Shown: positions 45,307 through 55,077, numbered from the stretch's first letter. The stretch is 64,000 bases of DNA from Calditerrivibrio nitroreducens DSM 19672 (GCF_000183405.1 NC_014758.1:1-64000), one strand, 5' to 3'. Translations and numbers: made by a program. Notes: a model not told the origin generated them from the sequence alone.

Positions 45307-46413
45307 TTATAAAAGCTCTACAAACCTTTTAAATAGATATTTTGCATCATGGGGGCCGGGGCCGTTTTCTGGATGGTATTGAACTGCAAAAATCGATTTG
45401 GTTTTATGTTTGATCCCCTCAACGGTATCATCGTTTAGGTTTATGTGTGTTATTTCAAATTTATCAAGTATCTTTTGAATATCGACGGCAAAACAGTGGT
45501 TCTGGGCGGTTATCTCCACTTTACCGGTGGTTAAATCCTTAACCGGCTGATTACCACCATGATGACCAAACTTGAGCTTATAGGTAGTACCACCGTAAGC
45601 CAATGCAAGTAACTGATTGCCAAGGCATATTCCAAATGATGGATATTTTTCGGTCACTTTTGCCACGGTTTCTATGGCATAATATAGAGGTGCCGGATCC
45701 CCTGGCCCATTTGAGATAAATATGCCATCAGGTTTAAGCTTTTCAATCTCTTCGAAGGTCGTTTTAGCAGGAACCACAGTTACCCTGCAACCCTCATCCA
45801 CAAGATACCTCAGGATATTCCTTTTAATACCGAAATCCAAAGCAACTACATGCTTGGAATATTTCTTGGGCTTATAAAAGGAACCATCAAGCTGCCAGCT
45901 TCCTTCCAGCCATTCGTAAGGTTCATTGCAGGTGACATACTGTACCAGGTCCTGGCCAACGATGGATGGTATATTTTTTGCTTTTTGTTTCAGGCTCTCT
46001 TTATCGTTGTCAATTGTGGATATAACAGCATTCATAGATCCAGCTTCTCTAATATGTCTAACCACCATTCTGGTGTCTATCCCTTGAATTCCTATGATAC
46101 CGTGCTTTTTTAAAAAGTCCCCCAGTGATGATGTGGCTCTATAGTTTGAATAGATGGGGCTGTATTCTTTTACTATAAAAGCTGAGACAAAGGGTTTTAT
46201 CGATTCAAAGTCCTCTTCGTTTATACCATAATTCCCTATTAATGGGTAAGTCATGGTCACCATCTGCCCATAATAGGAAGGATCTGTCAAAATCTCCTGA
46301 TAACCTGTCATGGAGGTATTAAATACTACCTCGCCGGTGGATTCTCCAACCGCACCGAAGCTTTCCCCTTCGAATACAAGACCATCTTCAAATACTAAAA
46401 AAGCTTTAGACAT
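45307..46413 (-). CDS. carA: Carbamoyl-phosphate synthase small subunit (glutaminase)
   Basis: CarA supplies ammonia from glutamine to CarB for pyrimidine and arginine synthesis. The 368 residues have the N-terminal CPSase_sm domain and a class I amidotransferase domain with the nucleophile Cys in SFGICLGNQLLALAYGG and the His/Glu of AVQYHPENGPGPHD. E. coli has GICLGHQ; the His-to-Asn exchange here also occurs in homologues but is noted. No carB lies in the window. It leads the 5-kb minus-strand operon; AGGAGA precedes the ATG. Confidence 0.95.
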   Translation of the reverse strand: MSKAFLVFEDGLVFEGESFGAVGESTGEVVFNTSMTGYQEILTDPSYYGQMVTMTYPLIGNYGINEEDFESIKPFVSAFIVKEYSPIYSNYRATSSLGDFLKKHGIIGIQGIDTRMVVRHIREAGSMNAVISTIDNDKESLKQKAKNIPSIVGQDLVQYVTCNEPYEWLEGSWQLDGSFYKPKKYSKHVVALDFGIKRNILRYLVDEGCRVTVVPAKTTFEEIEKLKPDGIFISNGPGDPAPLYYAIETVAKVTEKYPSFGICLGNQLLALAYGGTTYKLKFGHHGGNQPVKDLTTGKVEITAQNHCFAVDIQKILDKFEITHINLNDDTVEGIKHKTKSIFAVQYHPENGPGPHDAKYLFKRFVELL

Positions 46414-46521
46414 AACTTCTCCTGAGAATTTTTAATTAATTTATTACATAATAATCGATATTGCAAGTTTTTTTAAATCTGTTATAAAAAAGCGTAAACA
46501 AAAATAGATAAGGGAAGCTGA

Positions 46522-47097
46522 TTGGAAGAGATACTTTTAAGGCTAATACTAGATTACGGTTATTACATCCTTTTTATATGGAGCATAATGGAAGGTGAAC
46601 TGGGGCTTGTTATGGCTGGTATCCTTTCGTATACGGGGGATATGAATATATTTTACGCAATTTTAGTGGCTGGTCTGGGGGGATTTACAGGGGATCAGAT
46701 ATTTTTTTACATTGGTAGATTCAATAGAAATTACGTTCAAAAAAAGTTTTCAAGACACCGTAGAAAGTTTGCTCTGGCAAGCCTTTTGCTCAATAAATAT
46801 GGTTGGTATATAATATTTATCCAGAGGTACCTGTATGGACTTAGAACGATCATCCCGATAACGATAGGTACCACAAAGCTATGCTGGAAGAAGTTTGCCA
46901 TTATAAATTTAATTAGTGCATTTATTTGGGCATCGATTACGATAGTATTAGCCTACTGGTTTGGTGATTACCTACTTCTTATATTGCATTATATTAAAAA
47001 ACATTGGTATGTGGCTTTTCCTACTGCAATTATAATCTTTTATTCAGTAATAAGGTACATAAAAAAAGCCGCTGAAAAACGATCATTTAGAAAATAG
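46522..47097 (+). CDS. DedA family membrane protein
   Basis: This 191-residue SNARE-associated/DedA membrane protein has MEGELGLVMAGILSY, GGFTGDQIFFYIGRF, the conserved RYLYGLRTIIPITIGTT and five or so hydrophobic segments. DedA proteins act as lipid scramblases or flippases. The start is a TTG at 46522, preceded by AAGGGAAG; no ATG fits. It is divergent from carA and its end overlaps the convergent TauE-type gene by 15 bases. Confidence 0.9.
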   Translation: MEEILLRLILDYGYYILFIWSIMEGELGLVMAGILSYTGDMNIFYAILVAGLGGFTGDQIFFYIGRFNRNYVQKKFSRHRRKFALASLLLNKYGWYIIFIQRYLYGLRTIIPITIGTTKLCWKKFAIINLISAFIWASITIVLAYWFGDYLLLILHYIKKHWYVAFPTAIIIFYSVIRYIKKAAEKRSFRK

Positions 47098-47817
47098 CAG
47101 TATTATTGAAAAGAATATAATGGATACCGTCACAAAGTTTCGGATAAATTTTGCCCCTTTGTTAATACTGAAACTGGCACCGATTATACCCCCTAAAATA
47201 TTTCCAAGACCTAAAGAGATCCCCATTATATAATCTATTTTGCCAGATATAATAAATACTGGTAAGGCCGCAACAGTCAATATAAACACTATAAAAACCT
47301 TCACGGCATTCCCTTTCACAAGGTCGTATCCGAGTAATGTGGTGCCTGCCAGAAGTAAGAAACCTACTCCTGCCTGTATGAAACCACCATAAAGACCTAT
47401 TACAAAAAATATGATAAAAGATAGTATTGAATATAGATACCTGTTTTGGATTTTGATGGTTTTTGTGGGATTGAAAATGGTAAGTATAGTAATGGCAAAC
47501 ATAAATATGGCGAGATATTTGGTAAAGCTTTTGTCACTAATCATTACAGCTACTTTAGCCCCTGTGATACTGCCTATGACAACGGGAATCGAAATTAAAA
47601 GTGCAAATTTTACAGGGAAATGCCCTGCGGATATATATTTTATAATGGCGGATATGTTTTGTAAGAGGATCCCTATGCGGTTTGTTCCATTTGCCACAGT
47701 GGCTGGTAGACCGAAGAATATCAGTAGGGGAAGTGTCAGAAAAGATCCCCCTCCGCCTAATACATTTATAAATCCTGTAAGTGTTCCCACTAAAAAGAGT
47801 GCACCCATTTTAAACAT
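47083..47817 (-). CDS. TauE/SafE family sulfite/organosulfur exporter-like permease
   Basis: The 244-residue permease begins at the ATG at 47817 after GGAG; an upstream TTG would add four residues. There are eight transmembrane segments and the family motifs LTGFINVLGGGGSFLTLPLL and GLYGGFIQAGVGFLLLAGTTLLGYD. It probably exports small sulfur compounds or anions, but the substrate is not determinable. It overlaps dedA tail-to-tail. Confidence 0.88.
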   Translation of the reverse strand: MFKMGALFLVGTLTGFINVLGGGGSFLTLPLLIFFGLPATVANGTNRIGILLQNISAIIKYISAGHFPVKFALLISIPVVIGSITGAKVAVMISDKSFTKYLAIFMFAITILTIFNPTKTIKIQNRYLYSILSFIIFFVIGLYGGFIQAGVGFLLLAGTTLLGYDLVKGNAVKVFIVFILTVAALPVFIISGKIDYIMGISLGLGNILGGIIGASFSINKGAKFIRNFVTVSIIFFSIILLFSK

Positions 47818-47890
47818 ATCAATCTCCAAAAAGAAAATATATTTAATATACAGATACCTATTTTTGTTAATTGAGATTTAAAAAATAGTA

Positions 47891-47918
47891 TTGCATAATA
47901 GTTTAATTAGTGTAAAAT
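47891..47918 (+). promoter_or_regulatory. Promoter of accD-folC-lptD operon
   Basis: TTGCAT (47891-47896), a 16-base spacer and TAAAAT (47913-47918), 38 bases before the accD ATG. Confidence 0.5.
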
Positions 47919-47956
47919 GCAAGAGATTTTTGAATCAACATAGTTGGAGGCTGTGT

Positions 47957-48802
47957 ATGGGACTAAGAAGCTTTTTACTGGAAAAAATTCAGAAGGTTAC
48001 AGAAACTAAAAAGAAAGAGATTCAAAAAGATATTTGGGTTAAGTGTGAAAAGTGTGGTGAGGTAAGTTACAAAGATGATATAATAAATAATTTTCATACC
48101 TGCCCCGCCTGTGGTTATCATTTCAAAGTGGGGGCAATGGATAAGATAAATATGATAGTGGATGCTGGATCTTTTGTGGAGATGGATGCCAATCTAAAAT
48201 CTCTCGATCCTCTTCAGTTTAAGGATACTAAAAAGTATATAGATAGAATAAGGGACACCGTGAAGAAAACCTCCATAAACGAAGCTTTTATTTCTGGATA
48301 TGGTACAGTATACAAAAAGCCTGTCCATATAGGGGCTTTTGAATTTTCCTTTCTGGGTGGTAGTATGGGGAGCGTGGTTGGGGAGAAGATCACGAGACTT
48401 ATAGAATCTGCAATAGCAAATAGAAACCATGTGATTACGATAAGTTGTTCAGGTGGTGCCAGAATGCAGGAGAGTATCCTTTCCCTTATGCAGATGGCAA
48501 AGACTTCTGCAGCTCTAAAAAAGCTATCCAACGAAGGGCTTGCCCATATCTCTATCCTGACCGACCCCACCACAGGGGGGGTTACGGCAAGTTTTGCCAT
48601 GCTGGGGGATGTACATATAGCTGAGCCCAGGGCATTGATAGGTTTTGCCGGACCAAGGGTTATCGAGCAGACTATACGGCAGAAACTTCCGGAAGGGTTT
48701 CAGACAGCTGAATTCTTGTTGCAACATGGTATGGTGGATATGGTGCTTCATAGAAAAGAATGGAAGGATACTATATATAAATTACTACAATTTTTTGGTT
48801 AA
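47957..48802 (+). CDS. accD: Acetyl-CoA carboxylase carboxyltransferase beta subunit
   Basis: AccD with AccA transfers CO2 from biotin to acetyl-CoA. From the ATG at 47957 (after TTGGAGG) it has 281 residues, matching the family. The N-terminal zinc ribbon is [10 protein letters not shown] and CPACGYHF. The crotonase-like core includes [39 protein letters not shown] and [11 protein letters not shown]. It opens an operon with folC, an arrangement common in bacteria. Confidence 0.96.
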   Translation: MGLRSFLLEKIQKVTETKKKEIQKDIWVKCEKCGEVSYKDDIINNFHTCPACGYHFKVGAMDKINMIVDAGSFVEMDANLKSLDPLQFKDTKKYIDRIRDTVKKTSINEAFISGYGTVYKKPVHIGAFEFSFLGGSMGSVVGEKITRLIESAIANRNHVITISCSGGARMQESILSLMQMAKTSAALKKLSNEGLAHISILTDPTTGGVTASFAMLGDVHIAEPRALIGFAGPRVIEQTIRQKLPEGFQTAEFLLQHGMVDMVLHRKEWKDTIYKLLQFFG

Positions 48803-48830
48803 TTTTCACTAAAATATCGCTTTACTATTT

Positions 48831-49949
48831 ATGGATAATTTTTTTAATTATACAAAAGAGTTTCAAACTATCGATTTTTCCCTTGATAGGATAAGAATGG
48901 CTGTGTTTGATGCAGCCATCGATTTAAAAAAACTCGGGAAGGTCATACATATAGCTGGGACAAATGGCAAAGGTAGTACGGCATTTTTTATTACCCAGAT
49001 GTTACACAAACAGAACTTCAAAACGGCTCTTTATACCTCACCTCACATAGAATCGATCACCGAAAGGATAAAGCTCAATCTAAACGATATAACAGAAGAA
49101 CTTTTCGATGAAACTTTTCAGACGATGAAACCTTTGGTATCAAAATATAGGCTTACATTTTTTGAAGCATTGACCCTTATAGCATTTAAAATATTTGCCG
49201 ATTTCAATCCCGATTTTACCATTCTTGAGACAGGGATGGGGGGAAGGCTTGATGCTACAAATATTGTTGATGAAAAAATTCCGGTAATTACATCTATTTC
49301 ACAGGATCATTCAGAGTTTTTGGGTAAAAATATTTACCAGATTACGGATGAAAAACTTGCCATCGTTAAGGACAACAATCCTGTTTTTGTGGGAAAAAAC
49401 CCAGAATTTCTGATGGAATATATCTCTAAAAAGTTAGATGGTAAGAGAATCATATCTGTACAGTTGAGGGATGATAGATCTTCATTGCCGGAGCCTTATT
49501 CTTATAATTTTAATCTTGCTAAAAATGTTGTCTCGTATTTAGTAAATAAAGATGTTTCCTTTGACGATTATAAGCTTCCTCCATGTCGTCTGGAGAGAAT
49601 AGGGAGGTTTATACTGGATGGTTCCCACAACCCTTCAGGACTTATTAATACCATTTCAAACTTTAATGCGGATACTGTAGTTTTTTCCTGCACGAAAGAT
49701 AGACCTTTTTGGAAGATGATAGATATATTAAAAGTAAAATTTAAAAACATAATCCTCACAGAGATTCCAGATAATGATAGGAGTATTAATATCGAAAGTG
49801 TGAAGGATGATAAGGTATTAAAGATAAAAGATCCAATGGATGCTGTGGATAAATCAATTTACATTTCTGGTAAATCTGATATAATAATAATTGGTTCCTT
49901 TTATCTATGTGGTTACTTGAGAAAATATGTAAAGGGGTTTTGTGGTTAG
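48831..49949 (+). CDS. folC: Folylpolyglutamate/dihydrofolate synthase
   Basis: FolC adds glutamates to folates. The 372 residues have the P-loop HIAGTNGKGSTAFFI, the omega-loop YTSPHIESITERI, a catalytic lid TILETGMGGRLDATN and SQDHSEFLGK, and the C-terminal DGSHNP motif. It is about 50 residues shorter than typical FolC, mainly in the C-terminal domain. It overlaps lptD by 8 bases. Confidence 0.93.
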   Translation: MDNFFNYTKEFQTIDFSLDRIRMAVFDAAIDLKKLGKVIHIAGTNGKGSTAFFITQMLHKQNFKTALYTSPHIESITERIKLNLNDITEELFDETFQTMKPLVSKYRLTFFEALTLIAFKIFADFNPDFTILETGMGGRLDATNIVDEKIPVITSISQDHSEFLGKNIYQITDEKLAIVKDNNPVFVGKNPEFLMEYISKKLDGKRIISVQLRDDRSSLPEPYSYNFNLAKNVVSYLVNKDVSFDDYKLPPCRLERIGRFILDGSHNPSGLINTISNFNADTVVFSCTKDRPFWKMIDILKVKFKNIILTEIPDNDRSINIESVKDDKVLKIKDPMDAVDKSIYISGKSDIIIIGSFYLCGYLRKYVKGFCG

Positions 49950-52068
49950 ATTTCTTCTGGGCTTAATTCTGCTTTTACAGCCTGCTTTATCCTTTGCGGA
50001 AAAGGTTACAATAGAGTCAGATAAGCTTTACACCATAGATAATACCACGTATGCGGAAGGCTCTGTACTTATATTATACGGAGATATGGTTGTAACGTCC
50101 GACAATGCCACATATTATAAAGATATAAATGCCGTTGAGTTATACGGAAACGTTGTTTATAAAGATAAAGAAAATATCATAAGGGCAAACTTTGCCCGGA
50201 TAAACATGGATAATAAGAGTGGATATTTTGAAAAAGGGAAGGGTTTTTATGCCCCCTGGAGTTATTTTAGTGCAGATAGGCTGGAAAAGCTTGAAGGGAA
50301 TACATTTTTGATGGATAATGCCACAATATCAGCCTGCTCTGGAGATGTCCCTGATTGGTCATTTTCGGCTAATAAGGCAAGGATAGATTTGGGGCAGTAT
50401 TTTAGGGCAAAACATTCTTTTGGAAATGTAAAAAATGTTCCTGTTGCTTATTTTCCCTATTTCGTTTGGCCGATAAAAAAGGACAGGGAAAGTGGTTTTC
50501 TTGTGCCGCAATTTGGATTCAGTAGTACCAAAGGACTATTTATAACACCAAAGTACTTCTGGGCAATCGACGTGGACAAAGATATGACCACTGGGGTAAA
50601 CCTTTTTACAAATAATGGAGCAATGATTTTAAATGAATTTCGTTATGCAGTAAGTAAAAAAGAGAATATACATCTTATCGGAGAATTTATCGATGATAGA
50701 GATTCTGAAGCGGATAAAAGCTCAAGGTGGCGTTTATACGGCGTAGGGAATAAGTTTATTGCTGATAATCTTGAGTTTAAATTCAACATCAATTATGCAT
50801 CCGATTTTAGATATAAAAGGGACTTCAAAGATTACAACATGATAGATAAGTTGCCGGGTATGGATCCAGATAAGAATGAATATATTGCGGAGCTCAGACT
50901 GAATTATTATACAAAATTTTCTGATTTATCAGTTAGATATAAAGATAGTATGCAGTATTACGATTATACGGATAATTATCGTAAAGACAATCTTTATCAA
51001 AAGCCAAATATTCAGGCGGAGAAATATGGGATAGAACTACGCTATATTAAGCTGGACTATCTTGCGGATTACAACAGTGTTGAGAAAAAAAGTTTGACTT
51101 TTTATAATGAAAATAACAGAATAGAAAATGAATATTCCTACGACAGATATAATACAAGGGTCAAATTTTACAAACCCTTCAATCTCAAAATTGCCACATT
51201 TACACCATTTTATACCCAGTATATCACATATTGGAGAAATTTCGATTATAAATTGAATAAAACAGATATACACGAAACCTCATTACATAAAATTGAAACA
51301 GATGAGGATTCTGCCAGCAGGTATATTTACACCATTGGCTATGGGTTGAGCTTAAATGAAATCTATAGAAATTATAATAGTTTCCGTCACTCCATATACA
51401 ACACTTTTGAATATATTCAGACCCCAAGGCTTGATCAGTCCGCACTACCCAACAATATCGACTATGATCAGATATCCCAGGAGAAGCTTTACAGATATAC
51501 GATGACAAATTATTTCAGGAGTGATAATTTTAGTACAAAATTTGAAGTAATACAGGGGTATGATCAGACTCTTGATGATGATAAGTTTACACCTCTACAT
51601 ACGAAACTCAATCTCACCTACGCCAAATGGCTGTCTTTTGATCTTGAAAATAAGTATAACTATTATACCAGTAAGATAGATTACTACAAAAAAGCATTTA
51701 CGATTAATTATGATAACTATTATTTATCATATACACAATCTTACGATAAATCTATTACTTCCGGGGATAACGAAAATGCGGGGTTAAAGGTTGGAGGAAG
51801 ATTTGAAAAGTTTGATTTTGAAGTTTATAAAAAACTTGGATCTTCAAACAATAATTTCAAAATCTCACCCCTTGATCTAAATTCAAGGGAATTTTACCTG
51901 AAAATATTATATAAGTCGGAATGCTGGAATCTTGGGTTTTTGTATAAACAGGACGATTATCTTGACCTAACAAAAACAGGTAGCGATAAGAAAAGAGAAA
52001 AGGTAATATTCATTCTGTTGGAGTTAAAAGGGATTGGAGGAACCCAGAGGGAGGTTTATAGAAACTGA
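49942..52068 (+). CDS. lptD: LPS-assembly outer-membrane protein LptD
   Basis: LptD inserts lipopolysaccharide into the outer leaflet. The 708 residues start at a GTG inside the end of folC and have a signal peptide (LLQPALSFA, cleavage near 19). An OstA/LptA-like beta-jellyroll (20-130: VTIESDKLYTI..., AEGSVLILYGD...) precedes the long C-terminal beta-barrel. Conserved features include the DGSP-like YFPYFVWPIKKDRESGFLVPQ and the FGFSSTKGLFITPKYFWAI region. It establishes a Gram-negative envelope. The epimerase gene overlaps by one base. Confidence 0.93.
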   Translation: MVRFLLGLILLLQPALSFAEKVTIESDKLYTIDNTTYAEGSVLILYGDMVVTSDNATYYKDINAVELYGNVVYKDKENIIRANFARINMDNKSGYFEKGKGFYAPWSYFSADRLEKLEGNTFLMDNATISACSGDVPDWSFSANKARIDLGQYFRAKHSFGNVKNVPVAYFPYFVWPIKKDRESGFLVPQFGFSSTKGLFITPKYFWAIDVDKDMTTGVNLFTNNGAMILNEFRYAVSKKENIHLIGEFIDDRDSEADKSSRWRLYGVGNKFIADNLEFKFNINYASDFRYKRDFKDYNMIDKLPGMDPDKNEYIAELRLNYYTKFSDLSVRYKDSMQYYDYTDNYRKDNLYQKPNIQAEKYGIELRYIKLDYLADYNSVEKKSLTFYNENNRIENEYSYDRYNTRVKFYKPFNLKIATFTPFYTQYITYWRNFDYKLNKTDIHETSLHKIETDEDSASRYIYTIGYGLSLNEIYRNYNSFRHSIYNTFEYIQTPRLDQSALPNNIDYDQISQEKLYRYTMTNYFRSDNFSTKFEVIQGYDQTLDDDKFTPLHTKLNLTYAKWLSFDLENKYNYYTSKIDYYKKAFTINYDNYYLSYTQSYDKSITSGDNENAGLKVGGRFEKFDFEVYKKLGSSNNNFKISPLDLNSREFYLKILYKSECWNLGFLYKQDDYLDLTKTGSDKKREKVIFILLELKGIGGTQREVYRN

Positions 52069-53075
52069 TGAAGAGGAATATTTTCATTACCGGTGCATTG
52101 GGTTTTCTCGGCTTTCATCTTGGTAAGCTTCTGGTAGAAAATTTCCCGATGTACAACGTGGTGGGGATTGATAATGAGAAGGATGAAAAATATGCCCATC
52201 ATAAAGAGATTTTAATCAATTATCCAAATTTCTATTACATAAAAGGTGATATTCTAAATAAAAAGCTATTGAGAGATATTTTTCTACAAAACCACACTGC
52301 TTTAAGCAGTATTTCAGAAATCCATGGAATAGATATCGTTTATACAACTGCATTTGAATCGATGCTGCATGACATATCTGAAGATGGTCTGGAATATTAT
52401 CAGAATAACATTCTTGGTGCTTTGAATATTGCAATGGAGTATATCTTAGCAAAAAATGAGTTCAAAAGACTTGTGTATCTTAGTTCAATATATGTTTATG
52501 GATTTACGGATGAAGATAAACTTTTAACAGAAGATACCCCCCCTAACCCTGTTACTAAGAATGCCTCCATAAAACTTTCTGTGGAGCATCTTTTAAAATC
52601 ACTGCATCTAAATTTCAATCTTCCCATTACAATTGTGCGTATCCCATCTTTTTATGGGTATGGACTTAAAGGGGATCATCTCTTGATGAATATAATAAAT
52701 GCCATTGTAGAAAATCGTAGTATAGGGGTAAATTTTTCGGAAAAATCTGTTATCAATGCTATATTTTATGAGGATCTGCTTATTGGACTTGAAAAATTAA
52801 TTACATACAGATCAAAAAATTTTGACATATTCAACATGGGTGGGATTAATGTATCGTTGGGAGAATTTGTAAGGACTGTTGTGGATCTGTTCAGGTATCT
52901 TACCGGTGAAGAAAGGAGTGTAGAATTGGTCAGATTTAACAGTAAATTACATAAAAATTGTTGTGTTTCATCCGATTATACGTATAAGGTATTACAATGG
53001 AAAAACTGGACAGAACTCTACTGGGGTTTAGAAAAAACCTTGAAGGCTATTTTAGATGAAAAAAATCGCTCTTAG
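52068..53075 (+). CDS. NAD-dependent epimerase/dehydratase-like protein (catalytic Tyr apparently missing)
   Basis: The 335 residues form an extended SDR: TGALGFLGFHLG (8-19) for NAD(P), YLSSIYVYG and a C-terminal substrate domain. The usual YxxxK should fall at PVTKNASIKLSVEH; the Lys is residue 169, but the Tyr position (165) is Asn. So it may be inactive, use another residue, or bind rather than convert its ligand. Sugar-nucleotide epimerases of this shape serve LPS or cell-wall glycans, consistent with lptD upstream. It overlaps lptD by one base and the following gene by 20 bases. Confidence 0.8.
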   Translation: MKRNIFITGALGFLGFHLGKLLVENFPMYNVVGIDNEKDEKYAHHKEILINYPNFYYIKGDILNKKLLRDIFLQNHTALSSISEIHGIDIVYTTAFESMLHDISEDGLEYYQNNILGALNIAMEYILAKNEFKRLVYLSSIYVYGFTDEDKLLTEDTPPNPVTKNASIKLSVEHLLKSLHLNFNLPITIVRIPSFYGYGLKGDHLLMNIINAIVENRSIGVNFSEKSVINAIFYEDLLIGLEKLITYRSKNFDIFNMGGINVSLGEFVRTVVDLFRYLTGEERSVELVRFNSKLHKNCCVSSDYTYKVLQWKNWTELYWGLEKTLKAILDEKNRS

Positions 53076-54057
53076 CTTTCTGTTGGTCTTTTTTACCATA
53101 AATCTCTGGGCTGCTACATCTATAGGAGTAGGCAGTTCTTCTATGGATGGAGGTATAAGGGTAGCCGACAAAAGGGCCCTGAACAATGCCCTCATAAATG
53201 CCATCTCGTCTTACTATGCCGAATCTTCCGATAGTGGAAAAAATATCACCATAGACCATCTCAAGCTGATAAAAAAATTTAGGATACTTGAAAGAGGTGT
53301 GGAAAACGGTGAAGTTTACTACAAGGTGGAGGCGGAGTTTGATGAGATAGGATCAGTTAATTTTGCTACTAAAGTAAATCCCAACACAGTGGTATATTAC
53401 ATAAAAACAGATACTTCTTTAAAGGAGTTTAAAGAGCTATTTGCAAACGATGCAAAAAAGATACTGGAGGGGAATAATCTTTCTTTAAAATATCAGGAAG
53501 ATTTTATTGTAAATGTTGATAAATCGGGCAATTCCGAACAGGCTTATGCAATTTTTAGTATTACGAAGAGTAGATACCTAATGCATACAACGCTAAAAAT
53601 TGAGAAATCGAAAACGTCTAATTTGCTTGTTTCTGAAACCTATTTTTATACCAAAAAAGATACATATCCTGTGATAAGAGCTGAAGCGACTGTTAGCAAA
53701 ATGAATGCTGAAGGGATTGGGGAGGCTTTTAACAAGGTTTATCAAACAACTATTTCGTATATTATCTCCAATTTTATAAACAATCAAATAACAGCCGAGC
53801 AACATGAAAATAGATTTGATCTGGTATTTATAAACTTCAAATCCTTTAATCAGGTTATGGGTGTTATGGATTATTTGCGTTCCAAAGGTTTTTTTACCAC
53901 AGTGAAGGTTAAATCGGTTGTAACCGGAAAGGCGGAATTTGAGATGGTTACAAAATCTAATTTAGAGGCTATTAAAAAAGTTGCGGAAGAACGCTTGAAG
54001 GACCAACCTCATAATCTCTCTATAGAAGATAATGCCCTTATTTTGGAGTTTCAATAA
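53056..54057 (+). CDS. Exported protein of unknown function
   Basis: The 333-residue product has a signal peptide (MKKIALSFLLVFFTINLWA). The first mature segment, SIGVGSSSMDGGIRVADKRALNNALINAISSYY, resembles the 'ADKRAL' repeats of envelope assembly factors such as FlgT-like or DUF2066-type proteins, but similarity is weak. Two further alpha/beta domains follow (about 95-225 and 245-330). No cysteines or enzymatic motifs are seen. It lies in the lptD operon and overlaps the epimerase gene, so an envelope-biogenesis role is the simplest guess. Confidence 0.65.
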   Translation: MKKIALSFLLVFFTINLWAATSIGVGSSSMDGGIRVADKRALNNALINAISSYYAESSDSGKNITIDHLKLIKKFRILERGVENGEVYYKVEAEFDEIGSVNFATKVNPNTVVYYIKTDTSLKEFKELFANDAKKILEGNNLSLKYQEDFIVNVDKSGNSEQAYAIFSITKSRYLMHTTLKIEKSKTSNLLVSETYFYTKKDTYPVIRAEATVSKMNAEGIGEAFNKVYQTTISYIISNFINNQITAEQHENRFDLVFINFKSFNQVMGVMDYLRSKGFFTTVKVKSVVTGKAEFEMVTKSNLEAIKKVAEERLKDQPHNLSIEDNALILEFQ

Positions 54058-54060
54058 GTT

Positions 54061-55053
54061 ATGATAAAACAGATTTTAGATGTATTAAAACCGAAGAGAA
54101 AGATATTAATTCTTACGCATAACAACCCTGATCCTGATACTCTTGCGGCTGCATTTGGGTTAAAGTTTATCCTTTTTAAACTGCTTCAGAAAAGATGTAC
54201 AATTGCGTATCATGGTATCATTGGTAGGGCAGAAAACCGGGAGCTTGTTAGACAATGTAATATAGATATATACCCATCAACAATGCTGGATTTTTCAAGG
54301 TATGATGGGCTTGTGGTGGTGGATACTCAGCCCACTGCTGGAAATGTTTATATTCCAAAAGGTTTTTTCCCGGATGTGGTGGTGGATCATCATAATTTCA
54401 GGGATCCAACGAAACAGGTGAAGGTTTACGATGTAAGGCTCGAATATGGTAGTACCAGCTCAATAATTGTTGAATACTGCAAAGAGTTGGGGTTGGTATG
54501 CGAACAAAATGTGGCCACAGCACTTTTCTATGGAATACGGACAGACACGGTGGGCGCAGGTAGACAAAACAACAGGATAGATCTGTCAATGATGAGCTAC
54601 GTATTGCCCCATCTATCACTTAAAAAGCTATCTAAAATAGAGACCCCCGAATTGCCGAAATATTACTTTAAAAATATAAAGGTTGCTTTGGAGAATGCAC
54701 TGATATACAATGATCTGATATTTTGTGATCTAAAAGATGTGCGAAATGCTGACCTCATAGCCGAAACTTCTGATTTTTTCTTGAGGATGAGGGATGTGAA
54801 ATGGTCTTTTGTGATAGGGAAAGTTGATGATATGGCTTTTTTTTCTCTGAGATGTAAACAAGCCAAGAGAAAGGTGGGTATGATTGCCTTGAATATTGTA
54901 AAAGGGATAGGTACCGGTGGTGGTCATATGAAGTCAGCTGGTGGACAGATACCTATAAAAAAAGGTTCTAACTACGAGGAGTATGTATTAGAAATAAAGA
55001 AACGATTAATGAAAAAAATAAAAATAAGAGGTTCTGATGCAAAAACCATTTGA
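54061..55053 (+). CDS. DHH/DHHA1 phosphoesterase (NrnA-like)
   Basis: The 330 residues have DHH motifs ILTHNNPDPDTLAAAFGLKF, GLVVVDTQP, VVVDHHNF (the DHH) and a C-terminal DHHA1 glycine signature GTGGGHMKSAGGQIPI. This fits NrnA-type oligoribonuclease/pAp phosphatases or related cyclic-dinucleotide phosphodiesterases. The substrate is not determinable from sequence. It is 3 bases after the exported protein; the rubredoxin promoter overlaps its last codons. Confidence 0.88.
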   Translation: MIKQILDVLKPKRKILILTHNNPDPDTLAAAFGLKFILFKLLQKRCTIAYHGIIGRAENRELVRQCNIDIYPSTMLDFSRYDGLVVVDTQPTAGNVYIPKGFFPDVVVDHHNFRDPTKQVKVYDVRLEYGSTSSIIVEYCKELGLVCEQNVATALFYGIRTDTVGAGRQNNRIDLSMMSYVLPHLSLKKLSKIETPELPKYYFKNIKVALENALIYNDLIFCDLKDVRNADLIAETSDFFLRMRDVKWSFVIGKVDDMAFFSLRCKQAKRKVGMIALNIVKGIGTGGGHMKSAGGQIPIKKGSNYEEYVLEIKKRLMKKIKIRGSDAKTI

Positions 55054-55077
55054 CAAAATCTTATTTAAATATATTAT
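55050..55077 (+). promoter_or_regulatory. Promoter of rubredoxin
   Basis: TTGACA (55050-55055), a 16-base spacer and TATTAT (55072-55077), beginning in the stop codon of the DHH gene and 25 bases before the rubredoxin ATG. A second reading with TATAAT at 55075-55080 has a 19-base spacer. Confidence 0.65.

Noticed and set aside
47411-47881. 156-codon + strand open frame opposite the TauE-type gene
   Set aside because: Shadow of a hydrophobic membrane protein gene, no ribosome-binding site.
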